From the NCBI RefSeq assembly GCF_019977335.1, contig NZ_AP024653.1, positions 930,001-994,000 of the forward strand: a DNA stretch of 64,000 bases, given 5' to 3'. Below are positions 14,398-22,661 of the stretch, one piece after another. Source of the DNA: Arthrobacter sp. NicSoilB4. Its GTDB lineage: Bacteria > Actinomycetota > Actinomycetes > Actinomycetales > Micrococcaceae. Position numbers and translations under genes: made by a program. The notes under the pieces are model-generated. The model had not been told where the DNA came from and made no database searches. It saw nothing but the letters and a program-made list of their open reading frames with translations. Each line of letters starts with the position of its first letter. Position 1 is the first letter of the stretch.

Positions 14398-15876
14398 TCA
14401 CCCGGTCCGGTGTCCGGCGGCGCTCAGTTGGGTAGCGCTGGGAGTGGGTGTGGTTGCGGCGGTGCGGCCCGGCTTGGCCGCGGTGGTGCCCGCCGCCCGG
14501 CCCCGGCCCAGCCCGCGGACCGTCCAGCCCTCCGCCTCCCAGACGGAAGCGTCGAGGACGTTCCGGGCGTCCAGGAGGGTCCGGCGTCGTACGCGCGCCC
14601 CGGCGTCGGCGGGCGAGAGCGTGGCGTATTCGTCCCACTCGGTCAGCAGCAGCACAAGCTCCGCCCCGTCCAGCGCCTGGGCCGTGGACGGCTCGAAGCG
14701 CAGCTGCGCGTAGCGGAGCCACGCGTTGTTGATCGCGGCCGGGTCTGTGACGGTGACGTGGGCGCCGGCCGCCGCCAGCTGGAGGGCGACGTCCAGGGCA
14801 GGGGAGTCGCGGATGTCGTCCGTGTCCGGTTTGAAGGCCGCGCCGAGCACCGTGACGCGGCGTCCGCTGAGCTGGCCGCCGCACAGTTCCCGGGCGAGCC
14901 CGACCGTGCGGGAACGCTGGTCCCGGTTGATGGAATCCACCACGTCCATCCACTGGTCCACCGAGTCCACGCCCAGGCCCGCCGCCTGGACCCGGAGCGA
15001 GCGGATGTCCTTGGGCAGGCAGCCGCCGCCGAACCCCAGGCCGGCGTGGAGGTACCGGCCGCCGATGCGCGGATCCAGCCCCATGGCCGCGCCGAGCATT
15101 TTCACGTCGGCGCCCGTGGCGTCGCAGAGCTCGGCCATGGCGTTGATAAAGCTGAGCTTCGTGGCGAGGTACGCGTTCGACGCTGACTTGATCAGTTCCG
15201 CCGTAGCGAAGTTGCAGACCAGCCGCGGGATTCCGGCCGCGAGCAGGGGAGCGTAGACGGCGTCGAGAGCTGCGGTGATGGCTGCGCCGGTCTTCGGGGT
15301 CCCGGTGGGGGCAGGGCTGGCGTCGCGGTTGCCGCTTCCGGTGGCGCCGTCCTCCTGGGCGCTGTCCTCCGGGACGCCGTAGACCAGGCGGTCCGGGACC
15401 AGCGAGTCCTTGACCGCGGTGCCCTGGCGCAGGAATTCCGGGTTCCAGCCCAGAAGCACGTCCGGCCGAGGGGACAACACACCGCGGAGCATGTCCACCG
15501 TTCCGACCGGGACAGTGGACTTGCCCACGACGGCGGACCCTGCGGCCAGGTGCGGGAGCAGCGCCTCCGTCGCGGCGACGAGGTAGCGGAGGTCGGCGCC
15601 GTCGGAGGTCTTGGACTGTGGCGTGCCCACGCAGAGGAAGTGCAGCTGGGCTCCGGCGGCGTCGGCGAAGTCCGTGGAGAAGCTGAGCCGGCGTGTGGCG
15701 ATGCCGTCGCGCAGGAGTTCGTCCAGCCCCGGCTCGAAGAACGGTGCCGTGCCCCGGCCCAGCTGCCCCGCCTTGGCGGCGTCGACTTCGATCCCCACCA
15801 CGGTGTGGCCCATCGACGCGAGGGTTGCGGCGTGCACGGCTCCGAGGTAGCCGCAGCCGATAACGGAAATTTTCAC
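14398..15876 (-). CDS. ugd: UDP-glucose 6-dehydrogenase family protein
   Basis: A 492-residue member of the UDP-glucose/GDP-mannose dehydrogenase family. The NAD motif GCGYLG is at 7-12, FEPGLDELL at 47-55, WNPEFLRQGTA at 144-154 and the catalytic Cys is C286 in GFGGGCLPKD. The C-terminal domain has LGAAFKPDTDDIRDSP. A low-complexity insert at about 171-197 (Ser/Gly/Pro/Thr) and a Thr/Ala-rich tail are unusual extras. It should make UDP-glucuronate from UDP-glucose with two NAD+. The GTG at 15876 overlaps the stop of the upstream glycosyltransferase by 4 bp (GTGA), so the two are translationally coupled. That context suggests the UDP-GlcA feeds a cell-envelope glycolipid. Confidence 0.9.
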   Translation of the reverse strand: MKISVIGCGYLGAVHAATLASMGHTVVGIEVDAAKAGQLGRGTAPFFEPGLDELLRDGIATRRLSFSTDFADAAGAQLHFLCVGTPQSKTSDGADLRYLVAATEALLPHLAAGSAVVGKSTVPVGTVDMLRGVLSPRPDVLLGWNPEFLRQGTAVKDSLVPDRLVYGVPEDSAQEDGATGSGNRDASPAPTGTPKTGAAITAALDAVYAPLLAAGIPRLVCNFATAELIKSASNAYLATKLSFINAMAELCDATGADVKMLGAAMGLDPRIGGRYLHAGLGFGGGCLPKDIRSLRVQAAGLGVDSVDQWMDVVDSINRDQRSRTVGLARELCGGQLSGRRVTVLGAAFKPDTDDIRDSPALDVALQLAAAGAHVTVTDPAAINNAWLRYAQLRFEPSTAQALDGAELVLLLTEWDEYATLSPADAGARVRRRTLLDARNVLDASVWEAEGWTVRGLGRGRAAGTTAAKPGRTAATTPTPSATQLSAAGHRTG

Positions 15877-17039
15877 AGGGTGACTCCTTGAGGGGTAGCG
15901 CTGGTTGTACTGCTTGGACGTGGGCTGTGGGCTGCGAGGACCGCGTTGTAGTGCTCCACCAGCTCGGCGCCGAGCGCGGACCACGTGCGCCCCTGGACCG
16001 ACGCGTGGGCCGCCGCTGCGAACGCGCGGCGCTTGGCGTCGTCGCCCATCAGGTCCGCCACTCGGGACCGCAGCGCGGCAAGGTCGCCCGGCTCGTACAG
16101 CCAGCCGGTGCGGGAGTTTTCGACGAGGTCCAGCGGGCCGCCGCGGCCCGTGGCGACCACCGGCACACCCGAGGCCATGGCCTCCTGGATGGTCTGGCAG
16201 AAGGTCTCGAACTCGCCGGGGTGCACGAAGAGGTCGAAGGACGCCACCGCACGGGCCAGCTCCCCGCCCCCGAGGAACCCGGTGAAAACCGCGTCCGGCA
16301 AGGCGGCCTCGAGGGCCGGCCGCTGGGGTCCGTCGCCCACAATCACCAGCCGCGTGCCGGGGACATCGGCCAGCACGGCGAGGTCCTGCACCTGTTTTTC
16401 GACGGCGAGCCGGCCCACGTAGCCGATGATGCGCTCGCCGGCCGGGGCGACGGTGCCCCGCCATCCGGCGTCGCGCTTGTCCGGGGAGAACCGCTGTGTG
16501 TTCACGCCGCGCCGCCACATCTCGACCCGCGGAATGCCGCGGCCGCGGAGCTGGTTGAGCGCGAAGCTGGACGGGACGAGGGTCCGGGAGGCCAGCAGGT
16601 GGATGTTCTCCACCCGGTTCCAGGCCCAGTTCTCCAGGAAGGGGACTCCGTACCGCCCGGCGTAGCCCGGGACCTCGGTCTGGTAAACGGCGACGGCGGG
16701 GATCCCCAGCTGGTGGGCGGCCTGCGCCGCGCGCCAGCCGAGCACGAACGGGGACGCCAAGTGGACCACGTCCGGTGCATAGTCGGCAAGGATTCGCTTG
16801 ACCCGATAGACACCGCCCAGCGCCACCCGGACGTTCGCGTAGCCGGCCAGCGGAACCGAGGGCAGCCGGTGGACATGCGCCCCGTAGACCTCCGTGGGGG
16901 CTTCCGTGTCCAGCGTAGACGGCGCGATAACCAGCACCTCGTCCCCGCGCCCCTGCAGATGCTCCAGGACCCGCAGGATTGAGTGGGTTACCCCGTTCAT
17001 CAGCGGCAGGAATGACTCAGCAACAATTGCGATCCTCAC
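15873..17039 (-). CDS. GT4 glycosyltransferase, probable MgtA-like alpha-mannosyltransferase
   Basis: 388 residues with the GT-B fold signature: RIAIVAESFLPLMNGVTHSI at the N-terminus, GYVGRLAVEKQV at about 206-217 and the GT4 EX7E motif as E278/E286. The opening and spacing resemble corynebacterial and mycobacterial MgtA (earlier called PimB), which adds mannose from GDP-mannose to glucuronosyl-diacylglycerol. Its coupling to UDP-glucose dehydrogenase, the source of the GlcA unit, supports that reading. The frame continues to 17342 but passes through the intergenic palindromes. The GTG at 17039, after ggtggagg, is the start that begins the Rossmann domain. Other GT4 donors and acceptors cannot be excluded. 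Confidence 0.8.
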   Translation of the reverse strand: MRIAIVAESFLPLMNGVTHSILRVLEHLQGRGDEVLVIAPSTLDTEAPTEVYGAHVHRLPSVPLAGYANVRVALGGVYRVKRILADYAPDVVHLASPFVLGWRAAQAAHQLGIPAVAVYQTEVPGYAGRYGVPFLENWAWNRVENIHLLASRTLVPSSFALNQLRGRGIPRVEMWRRGVNTQRFSPDKRDAGWRGTVAPAGERIIGYVGRLAVEKQVQDLAVLADVPGTRLVIVGDGPQRPALEAALPDAVFTGFLGGGELARAVASFDLFVHPGEFETFCQTIQEAMASGVPVVATGRGGPLDLVENSRTGWLYEPGDLAALRSRVADLMGDDAKRRAFAAAAHASVQGRTWSALGAELVEHYNAVLAAHSPRPSSTTSATPQGVTL

Positions 17040-17187
17040 CCCTCCACCCTGCGCGGGCTGGCTTTCGGCGCGGGGTGGGGCGGGTGGCGGGCGGAGGAAG
17101 AGTGGGTTAACGGGGTGTGGTGCGGATGGGGGTACGGGCGTGCGGGCACGGAACCACGGGACATGCCCTCCGGCCGGGTCTGAGGCT

Positions 17188-17236
17188 GGACATAGTGCCT
17201 TATGCCCTCTCGTGGCTGCGAGGAATGGGCATGTCC
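17188..17236 (-). repeat. Palindromic repeat family A, copy 1
   Basis: Runs from ggacatagtgccttatgccc to aggaatgggcatgtcc. Read on the minus strand it matches the repeats at 53873-54334: ggacatgcccatt, a variable middle, then a block ending in atgtcc. The outer ggacat/atgtcc ends and inner blocks are inverted, so each unit can fold. It is a second location for a family whose main array is 36 kb away. Confidence 0.75.
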
Positions 17237-17310
17237 AACGGGTGTGCGGTCCGTTGACCGCTGCTTGGCTGCCCGGGCCGTTGGGCATGTCCCCCGGCTG
17301 GGCCCAGGCT

Positions 17311-17359
17311 GGACATAGTGCCTTATGCCCTTTCGTGGGCACGAGGAATGGGCATGTTC
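17311..17359 (-). repeat. Palindromic repeat family A, copy 2
   Basis: Nearly the same as the copy 123 bp to the left (ggacatagtgccttatgccc ... aggaatgggcatgtt), with changes in the central ttcgtgggcac part. The pair forms a small direct repeat in the divergent promoter gap. Confidence 0.75.
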
Positions 17360-17446
17360 ACTGGACGGCACGCCCCGATAATGGATTTGCCGGCAGCGTC
17401 GCAGGATGGGTTGACCGCGCGACGGCATGCGCGGATACTCCCCGAT

Positions 17447-18085
17447 ATGACGGAAGCGGGGAACTCAGAGACGAGCAACGCACCGCACCGCGACCGAGGT
17501 CAGATGACTTGGGGCAACTTCTGGAGGCGCCCGGAAATCGTCATTCCTGCCCTGATTGCCCTATTGACGGCCTTGCTGGGGACCTACTTGGCGCAGCCCC
17601 AACCTGACGTCGTCGCAGAATGCAGTGCCCGAAACCCCGGCGCAACAGGGAAGCTGGTCCCCGCAGGCGAGCAGAAGTACCTCATTGAAGGCTGCAGGCA
17701 ACCCGGAATCCCTGGCGTCAATGTGAACGGCCTGTGGCGCGTGGAACTCGAGCGATTTAATATCCCGAACACGTCAATGGCCAGCAGATTCACGGATGCA
17801 GAAGTGTTCGCCACAGACTGTCCAGCCCTTGGCCTCGACTACCTGTACTCGAACCAAGGGCTAGCCGTTCATATCCGGTTCACCGTGCAAAACACGCAAA
17901 CCGTCTCTGGACAGGACGGGCGTCCCGTGAACATCTCTGAGGCTCCGGGGCTCCCGAGCGCCGTCGGTGCGTACTCAGGGGAACGTCTCATTGTCGTTAT
18001 CAACGCCCGGAATCAGCTTCAAAGCGTGACGTGCGAGCCGCTTTCGGCTGTGACTACTACGTTCGTTCCGTCGCCCAAGACCTGA
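17447..18085 (+). CDS. Hypothetical membrane-anchored protein
   Basis: 212 residues from the ATG at 17447 (MTEAGNSETSN). A polar N-terminus is followed by one hydrophobic segment at about 31-51 (IVIPALIALLTALLGTYLAQ) and an extracytoplasmic-type domain with four Cys (ECSARN, EGCRQ, TDCPAL, TCEPL), consistent with two disulfides. No family recognised. The frame extends upstream to 17318 into the repeat, which I do not believe is coding. There is no obvious ribosome site, so the start is uncertain. Codon use is less GC-biased than the flanking genes, hinting at recent acquisition. Confidence 0.6.
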   Translation: MTEAGNSETSNAPHRDRGQMTWGNFWRRPEIVIPALIALLTALLGTYLAQPQPDVVAECSARNPGATGKLVPAGEQKYLIEGCRQPGIPGVNVNGLWRVELERFNIPNTSMASRFTDAEVFATDCPALGLDYLYSNQGLAVHIRFTVQNTQTVSGQDGRPVNISEAPGLPSAVGAYSGERLIVVINARNQLQSVTCEPLSAVTTTFVPSPKT

Positions 18086-18114
18086 CACGGGCCGGCCCGG
18101 AAAGGGAATTCGCT

Positions 18115-19497
18115 ATGCGCGGTGTATCCGGAACGTTGGTCGGGATCGCCTGGGACATCTGGCGCGCGGAGCGGGGAGGCCCGGAAGGGATCGCCCGCCG
18201 GCAGCAAGCCCGTCTTGCGGAACTCGTGGGTTTTGCCCGGTCCGCTTCGCCCTATTACCGCCACCTGTACCGGGACGTGCCGGACGACGTCGCGGATGTG
18301 CGTCAGCTTCCGCCCGTCGGCAAGAGGGAGCTGATGGAGAACTTCGACGACTGGGTGACGGACCCGCACATCACCTTGGCGAAGCTGAAGTCAGAACTGC
18401 TCTCCGACCTCACCCAGCTCGGGAGGTCCTACCGCGGGCAGTACCTAGTGGTGACCACCTCCGGCACAACAGGGGAGCCGGCCGTCCTGGTGCACGACCG
18501 GACCTCGTGGGTGGTGGTGAACCTGGTGGTCCGGATCCGCGAGCGACGGACCCTGGTCAGGCGCGCGGAAGTGCGAACATTTCTGCGCCGCGGTCTGCGG
18601 GCCGCGGCCCTCGTCGCGGGAGGCGGACACTTCGCCGGCGTGGTCCTGACGGAATCCGCCCGACGGCGAGCCCCCGCCATCGCCCGGCGGGTCAGGGTCT
18701 TCTCCGTGCTGAGGCCGCTTCCGGAGCTGGTGGCGGAACTGAATGCATTCAATCCCACCATTCTCTACGGGTATCCGAGCGCCATGACCCAACTGGCCGC
18801 GGAGCAGCAGGCCGGCCGGCTCAGGATCCGTCCCGTCCTGGCCATCAGTTCCGGCGAGAACCTGTCCGCCGCCGGACGTGCGGACATCGAAGCGTCGCTC
18901 GGCTGCCGGGTGACAGACCGCTATCTGTCCTCTGAAGTCCCTGCGCTGACCAGCCGGTGCCGGCTTGGCTCGTTCCACGTCAATGCCGACTGGTACATCC
19001 TGGAACCGGTCGACGCGAACTACCAACCCGTCCCCGCCGGCGTCACGTCCCACACCGTACTCGTCACCCACCTGGTCAACCGGGTGCAGCCCATCATCCG
19101 CTACGACCTCGGCGACCGGGTCACGTTCGCAGCATCCCCATGCCTGTGCGGCAGTCCCTTCCCTGCGGTGAAAATCGAGGGACGGGCCGGGGATCTCGTG
19201 TCCTTTGCGGCGCCGGACGGGCGAGCGGTCACAGTCCTCCCGCTGGCACTGGGCACGGTGATCGAGGAGACCCCAGGAGTTCGCCGGTTCCAGGCGATCC
19301 GCACCGGGCCGCGGACTCTGCGCCTGCGGCTGGAGACCGAGGACGGCGCCGACAGGGAGCACGTGCAGACGGCAGTCGAGGAGCGGCTGGGCAGCTTCTT
19401 CGCGGACCAGGGGACCGCAACGATCGACGTCGAACATTCCGATGAGCCGCCCCGGGCCGACCGCAGCGGCAAGTTCCGGCAGGTCTGGTCCGCTTGA
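18115..19497 (+). CDS. Phenylacetate-CoA ligase/CapK family adenylate-forming protein
   Basis: 460 residues. The AMP-binding loop TTSGTTGEPA is at about 114-123, YGYPSAM (a substrate-region motif of the PaaK/CapK group) lies in the middle, IIRYDLGDRV at about 324-333 is the hinge motif, and a C-terminal mini-domain ends SGKFRQVW. The family activates a carboxylate as an acyl-AMP and often passes it to CoA; CapK-like members sit in polysaccharide or natural-product loci. No partner gene for phenylacetate breakdown is present, so PaaK itself is unlikely. I chose the ATG at 18115 because aaaggga precedes it; the frame is open from 18031, overlapping the upstream gene. It ends against a 22-bp inverted repeat. 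Confidence 0.8.
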   Translation: MRGVSGTLVGIAWDIWRAERGGPEGIARRQQARLAELVGFARSASPYYRHLYRDVPDDVADVRQLPPVGKRELMENFDDWVTDPHITLAKLKSELLSDLTQLGRSYRGQYLVVTTSGTTGEPAVLVHDRTSWVVVNLVVRIRERRTLVRRAEVRTFLRRGLRAAALVAGGGHFAGVVLTESARRRAPAIARRVRVFSVLRPLPELVAELNAFNPTILYGYPSAMTQLAAEQQAGRLRIRPVLAISSGENLSAAGRADIEASLGCRVTDRYLSSEVPALTSRCRLGSFHVNADWYILEPVDANYQPVPAGVTSHTVLVTHLVNRVQPIIRYDLGDRVTFAASPCLCGSPFPAVKIEGRAGDLVSFAAPDGRAVTVLPLALGTVIEETPGVRRFQAIRTGPRTLRLRLETEDGADREHVQTAVEERLGSFFADQGTATIDVEHSDEPPRADRSGKFRQVWSA

Positions 19498-19564
19498 GGC
19501 GCTGAACCGGGCCGACGTCGTGATGGGCGCGGACGCCGACAGACGCCGACCAGTGGACGCACGA

Positions 19565-19616
19565 TTCGCCAGATATGGCCGCTATGGAAGCGCGCATAGC
19601 GGCCATATGTGGCGAA
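19565..19616. repeat. Palindromic repeat family B, copy 1
   Basis: A 22-bp stem with one mismatch (ttcgccagatatggccgctatg / catagcggccatatgtggcgaa) around an 8-base loop. It lies between two convergent genes and could terminate both. Related palindromes built on ggccgctat recur at 20754, 30225 and 30381. Confidence 0.85.
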
Positions 19617-19619
19617 CGG

Positions 19620-20489
19620 CTACGGCTGCTGCGGGCCCAGGAGCTCCCGGGCCGCACGCTGTGCCTCCAACTCCTCGGGGCTGACCGTGCTTCCGCGGAG
19701 GAAGCCGGCGTCGCCGATGATCCGCCGCAGCTCCGCCACGGTGCGCGGGGTGCCCACGCCTTGGTGCGCCATGGCGTGGCAGTTGGCGCAGAGCGGGATG
19801 AGGTCAGAGATGGGATCGAGCTCGTAGCTGCTGCCGAGCTGGGACACTGGGACGACATGATGGACGTGGATGAAGTCCTTGCCGATCTCGCCGTATTTCT
19901 GTTCGAAGGAGAACCCGCAGGCAGCGCAACTGGAGCCGTAATGGGCGATGCAGGCCCGGCGGGCTTCCGGACTTCGTTCGTAGCGGTTGACCTCGACTCT
20001 GGTGACTGCGCCCTCCGGGTAGGTCCCCGGCAGGGCTTCTGTGGGATCTGGCGTTGGCTGGAGCCGGAAATCGCCCCACAGCGCGCGGATATTGGCTTCC
20101 TCTGACGGTTCGACGGTGAGCCCTGAACCGAACACGCTGCCCCAAGGGACCCCGGGCACAGCCTCCTTGAGAATTGCAGAAGCTATCTGATCGCCCAAGG
20201 GAAGGAGGGAATCGAACCCGACCTGCACGTACATCGCGGTCTTCGCCGGCTCGGCATAGTGCGGCCCGGGTTCGGGGTGCTCCGAGAGGACGACGCCGTG
20301 GCCGATGAGTCCGCGGCCGCGATCTCCCTGCAGGAGCAGCCAGGCGTCCGTGCCCGCGGCGATGTTCCGGTGCCGGCCCACGCTCCACCGCTCCAGGTGA
20401 AGTCCCGTCGAGGCGACGCGTTCGACGGCGGCCGGATAGTTCCAGCGGTTCCAGCGGTCCGGGTTCCAGCCCAGGATGATGGCGGTCAT
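19620..20489 (-). CDS. HNH endonuclease with an N-terminal EVE/PUA-like domain
   Basis: 289 residues. The C-terminal half is a clear HNH nuclease: Zn pairs C188/C191 and C234/C237, with FIHVHHVVPVS (H208-H211 region) and DLIPLCANCHAMAH. The N-terminal half (ILGWNPDRWNRW ... GDRGRGLIGHGVVL ... VQVGFDSLL) has the shape of EVE-like modified-base readers; this is a weaker call from pattern memory. EVE-HNH fusions are predicted or shown modification-dependent (type IV-like) restriction enzymes, so it may cut foreign DNA carrying modified bases. The start at the ATG 20489 is the only one followed by protein-like sequence. The gene is bounded by palindromes on its 3' side and again at 20754. Confidence 0.8.
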   Translation of the reverse strand: MTAIILGWNPDRWNRWNYPAAVERVASTGLHLERWSVGRHRNIAAGTDAWLLLQGDRGRGLIGHGVVLSEHPEPGPHYAEPAKTAMYVQVGFDSLLPLGDQIASAILKEAVPGVPWGSVFGSGLTVEPSEEANIRALWGDFRLQPTPDPTEALPGTYPEGAVTRVEVNRYERSPEARRACIAHYGSSCAACGFSFEQKYGEIGKDFIHVHHVVPVSQLGSSYELDPISDLIPLCANCHAMAHQGVGTPRTVAELRRIIGDAGFLRGSTVSPEELEAQRAARELLGPQQP

Positions 20490-20544
20490 CTGGCCATTCT
20501 CGCAGGCGCGGACCGCAGTAAAATTGACAGCAGAGGTGTTGGAC

Positions 20545-20739
20545 ATGACCGGGTCCTTTGTGGTGCTGCTGATCATCCTGGCGGCGGTTTCCGTGCTCGC
20601 CATCGTTGGCACGGTGGTGCTGGTGATCCGCGACGGCCGCGGCAACATTCCAATCGAAAAATCGGACCGCCCCTGGACCGCGGGGAACCTGCCGAGCATC
20701 CCGTACTCGCAGGTCCGCGTCCAGGTCTTCGCCCCCTGA
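20545..20739 (+). CDS. Small single-pass membrane protein
   Basis: 64 residues: MTGSFVVLLIILAAVSVLAI begins a hydrophobic segment running to about residue 28, followed by a charged, Pro-rich cytoplasmic-type tail (RDGRGNIPIEKSDRPW). The ATG at 20545 is preceded by ggtgttggac. It is transcribed away from the HNH gene with only 55 bp between the two starts. No family recognised. Confidence 0.55.
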   Translation: MTGSFVVLLIILAAVSVLAIVGTVVLVIRDGRGNIPIEKSDRPWTAGNLPSIPYSQVRVQVFAP

Positions 20740-20753
20740 GTGAGGGCGATTGG

Positions 20754-20800
20754 ACGCAAACGGCCGCCAAGCGAGGAGGCTTAGCGGCCGTTTGTGGCGA
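20754..20800. repeat. Palindromic repeat family B, copy 2
   Basis: acgcaaacggccgc ... gcggccgtttgtggcg folds into a stem around caagcgaggaggctta. It lies between convergent genes (20739 and 20813) and shares the tagcggcc...gtggcgaacgg arm with the copy at 19565. Confidence 0.75.
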
Positions 20801-20812
20801 ACGGATGATCAG

Positions 20813-21133
20813 TCAGCGGGCCCCCACCGGCTCGGCCGCGACCACGGGATGGTCGCGCCCCAGGTTCCCGAGCGCCGAGGCGCCCTGCGGCGACCCCAGC
20901 TCCTCGAAGAACTCCACGTTCGCCCGGACGTAGTCGGCCCACTCCTCCGGAACATCGTCCGAGTAGTAGATGGCCTCCACCGGGCAGACCGGATCGCAGG
21001 CGCCGCAGTCCACACACTCGGACGGGTGGATGTAGAGCGCGCGTTCCCCCTCGTAGATGCAGTCCACCGGGCATTCGTCGATGCAGGCCTTGTCCTTCAC
21101 ATCCACGCAGGGCTGTGCGATCACGTACGTCAC
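20813..21133 (-). CDS. fdxA: Seven-iron ferredoxin
   Basis: 106 residues with the actinobacterial 7Fe pattern: C9, C17 and C50 for the [3Fe-4S] cluster, C21, C40, C43 and C46 for the [4Fe-4S] cluster, and a spare C25. A long acidic C-terminal extension is typical. It carries electrons at low potential. It is the last gene of the catabolic operon, 6 bp after the aldehyde dehydrogenase stop, so it may serve that pathway's oxidation step, although FdxA is also a general carrier. Confidence 0.92.
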   Translation of the reverse strand: MTYVIAQPCVDVKDKACIDECPVDCIYEGERALYIHPSECVDCGACDPVCPVEAIYYSDDVPEEWADYVRANVEFFEELGSPQGASALGNLGRDHPVVAAEPVGAR

Positions 21134-21139
21134 GGCGCG

Positions 21140-22624
21140 CTACACACCCGTGTAGACGGTCTTGCCCCAGGTGAAGAAGTCCAGCGCGGACTTCCCCTGC
21201 TCCCGGAACGTGTTGGTGGAGGAGTCCTTCACGCCGCCGAACGGGACGTTGAGGTCCAGCCCCGCCGTCGGACGGTTGACCTTGATGACGCCGGCCTGGG
21301 CGCGCGCCGCGAAGTCCGTGGACAACGCCAGCGAGTCGGTGCAGATGCCGGCGGTGAGGCCGTAGCGGGAATCGTTGATCGCGGCCAGGCCCGTCTCGTA
21401 GTCGGGAACCTCCAGCACGGCCACCACCGGTCCGAAGATCTCCTCGGTCACGGCGCCATCGTCGAACGGCAGGTCGGTGAGCACCGCGGCCGGGAAGGTC
21501 AGCGGCCCGGCGGGGTCGCCGTCGTGCTCGCCGCACAGCAGAGTTGCACCGCGTTCGACGGCGGCGCGCACCGCCGCCTGGTTCTGCTCGAACTGCTGCC
21601 GGCTCACCACGGCCCCCATCGCCGATTCCATGCCGTCGCCGGGGGTGTAGGCGGCGGCTTCCGCGGTGAGGGCCTCGAGGAATGCGGCCCGGATCCCGGG
21701 AGTGACGTAGACGCGGGAGGTTGCGGTGCAGGCCTGGCCGGTGAGCCCGAACGCGCCGGCGGCGACCACCTTGGCGGCCTTGCGGGGATCGGCGTCGTCC
21801 AGGACCAGCACGCCGTTCTTGCCGCCCATCTCCAGCTGCACCCGGGCGCGGCGGGCGTTCAGGATTTCCTGCAGGCCCAGGCCCACCGCCGTCGAGCCGG
21901 TGAAGGATAGCCCGGCGATGCGCGGGTCGCGGGCCAGGGCGTCGCCCACCACGCGGCCCTTGCCGTGCACCACGTTGAACACGCCGGCCGGCAGCCCGGC
22001 GTCCTGCAGGGCCCGGGCGAGGTGGGTGGCGGAGAGCGGGGTGAGTTCGGCCGGCTTGATCACGACGGCGTTGCCGCTGATCAGCGCGGGGGCGGACTTC
22101 CATGCCGGGATCGCGATGGGGAAGTTCCACGGCGTGATGAGCCCGACCACGCCGAGCGCCTCGCGGCGGGTGGTGATGGTGGTGTCCGGCAGGCCGCTGG
22201 GCAGGACTTCGCCGGTGGCGGCCCAGCCGAGCGAGCCGAAGAAACGCAGCACGTCGGAGGCGCGCTTGACCTCGCCCTTGGCCTCGGCGAGGGTCTTGCC
22301 TTCCTCCCGGACCAGGTCCTCGGCGATCGCGGTCTGGCGGTCCAGGAGGAGGTTGCCGGCGGCCATCAGGATGGCGCCGCGGGAGGGAGCGGGCAGGGAA
22401 GCCCAGGCGGGCTGCGCGGCGGCGGCCGCGGTGATGGCGGCGTCGACGTCGGCGGCGGTGCCGCTGGGCGAGAGGGCGGCGAGCTGGCCCGGGTGGGCCG
22501 GGTTCATCCGCTCGGTGTCCGCTTCGCCGAGCCATTCGCCGTTGATGAGGTGCCGGGCCGTGATGAGCGCACGGTCGGTGGGGATCCCGGTGGACGTGGA
22601 GTGGTCTGTTGCCGTGGAAGTCAT
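21140..22624 (-). CDS. NAD(P)-dependent aldehyde dehydrogenase
   Basis: 494 residues of the ALDH superfamily. PWNFPIAIPAWK holds N167, SGNAVVIKPAE is at about 183-193, FTGSTAVG at 241-248, the general base is E265 in LEMGGKN and the catalytic Cys is C299 in GQACTATSR. The family oxidises an aldehyde or semialdehyde to the acid. The sequence style (succinate/alpha-ketoglutarate semialdehyde type) suggests a carboxylated aldehyde, but that is inference. The ATG at 22624 has gaagga 5 bases upstream. It is the seventh gene in the operon, 37 bp after the degenerate SDR. Confidence 0.9.
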   Translation of the reverse strand: MTSTATDHSTSTGIPTDRALITARHLINGEWLGEADTERMNPAHPGQLAALSPSGTAADVDAAITAAAAAQPAWASLPAPSRGAILMAAGNLLLDRQTAIAEDLVREEGKTLAEAKGEVKRASDVLRFFGSLGWAATGEVLPSGLPDTTITTRREALGVVGLITPWNFPIAIPAWKSAPALISGNAVVIKPAELTPLSATHLARALQDAGLPAGVFNVVHGKGRVVGDALARDPRIAGLSFTGSTAVGLGLQEILNARRARVQLEMGGKNGVLVLDDADPRKAAKVVAAGAFGLTGQACTATSRVYVTPGIRAAFLEALTAEAAAYTPGDGMESAMGAVVSRQQFEQNQAAVRAAVERGATLLCGEHDGDPAGPLTFPAAVLTDLPFDDGAVTEEIFGPVVAVLEVPDYETGLAAINDSRYGLTAGICTDSLALSTDFAARAQAGVIKVNRPTAGLDLNVPFGGVKDSSTNTFREQGKSALDFFTWGKTVYTGV

Positions 22625-22661
22625 GGTGTTCCTTCGGTTGGTGGGGACAGGGCGGGAAGGT

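Larger units (their letters stand above)
17040..17446. other. Intergenic region with two copies of palindromic repeat family A
   Basis: Divergent gap between the minus-strand glycosyltransferase and a plus-strand hypothetical gene. It is dominated by two ~49-bp repeats (17188-17236 and 17311-17359) and extra copies of the core gggcatgtcc (about 17284) and its complement (about 17159). Open frames across it on both strands are artefacts of the repeats. I see no clear promoter. Confidence 0.7.

Noticed and set aside
18115..19497. Phenylacetate catabolic paaK
   Set aside because: No other paa genes are present; only the adenylate-forming family can be supported.
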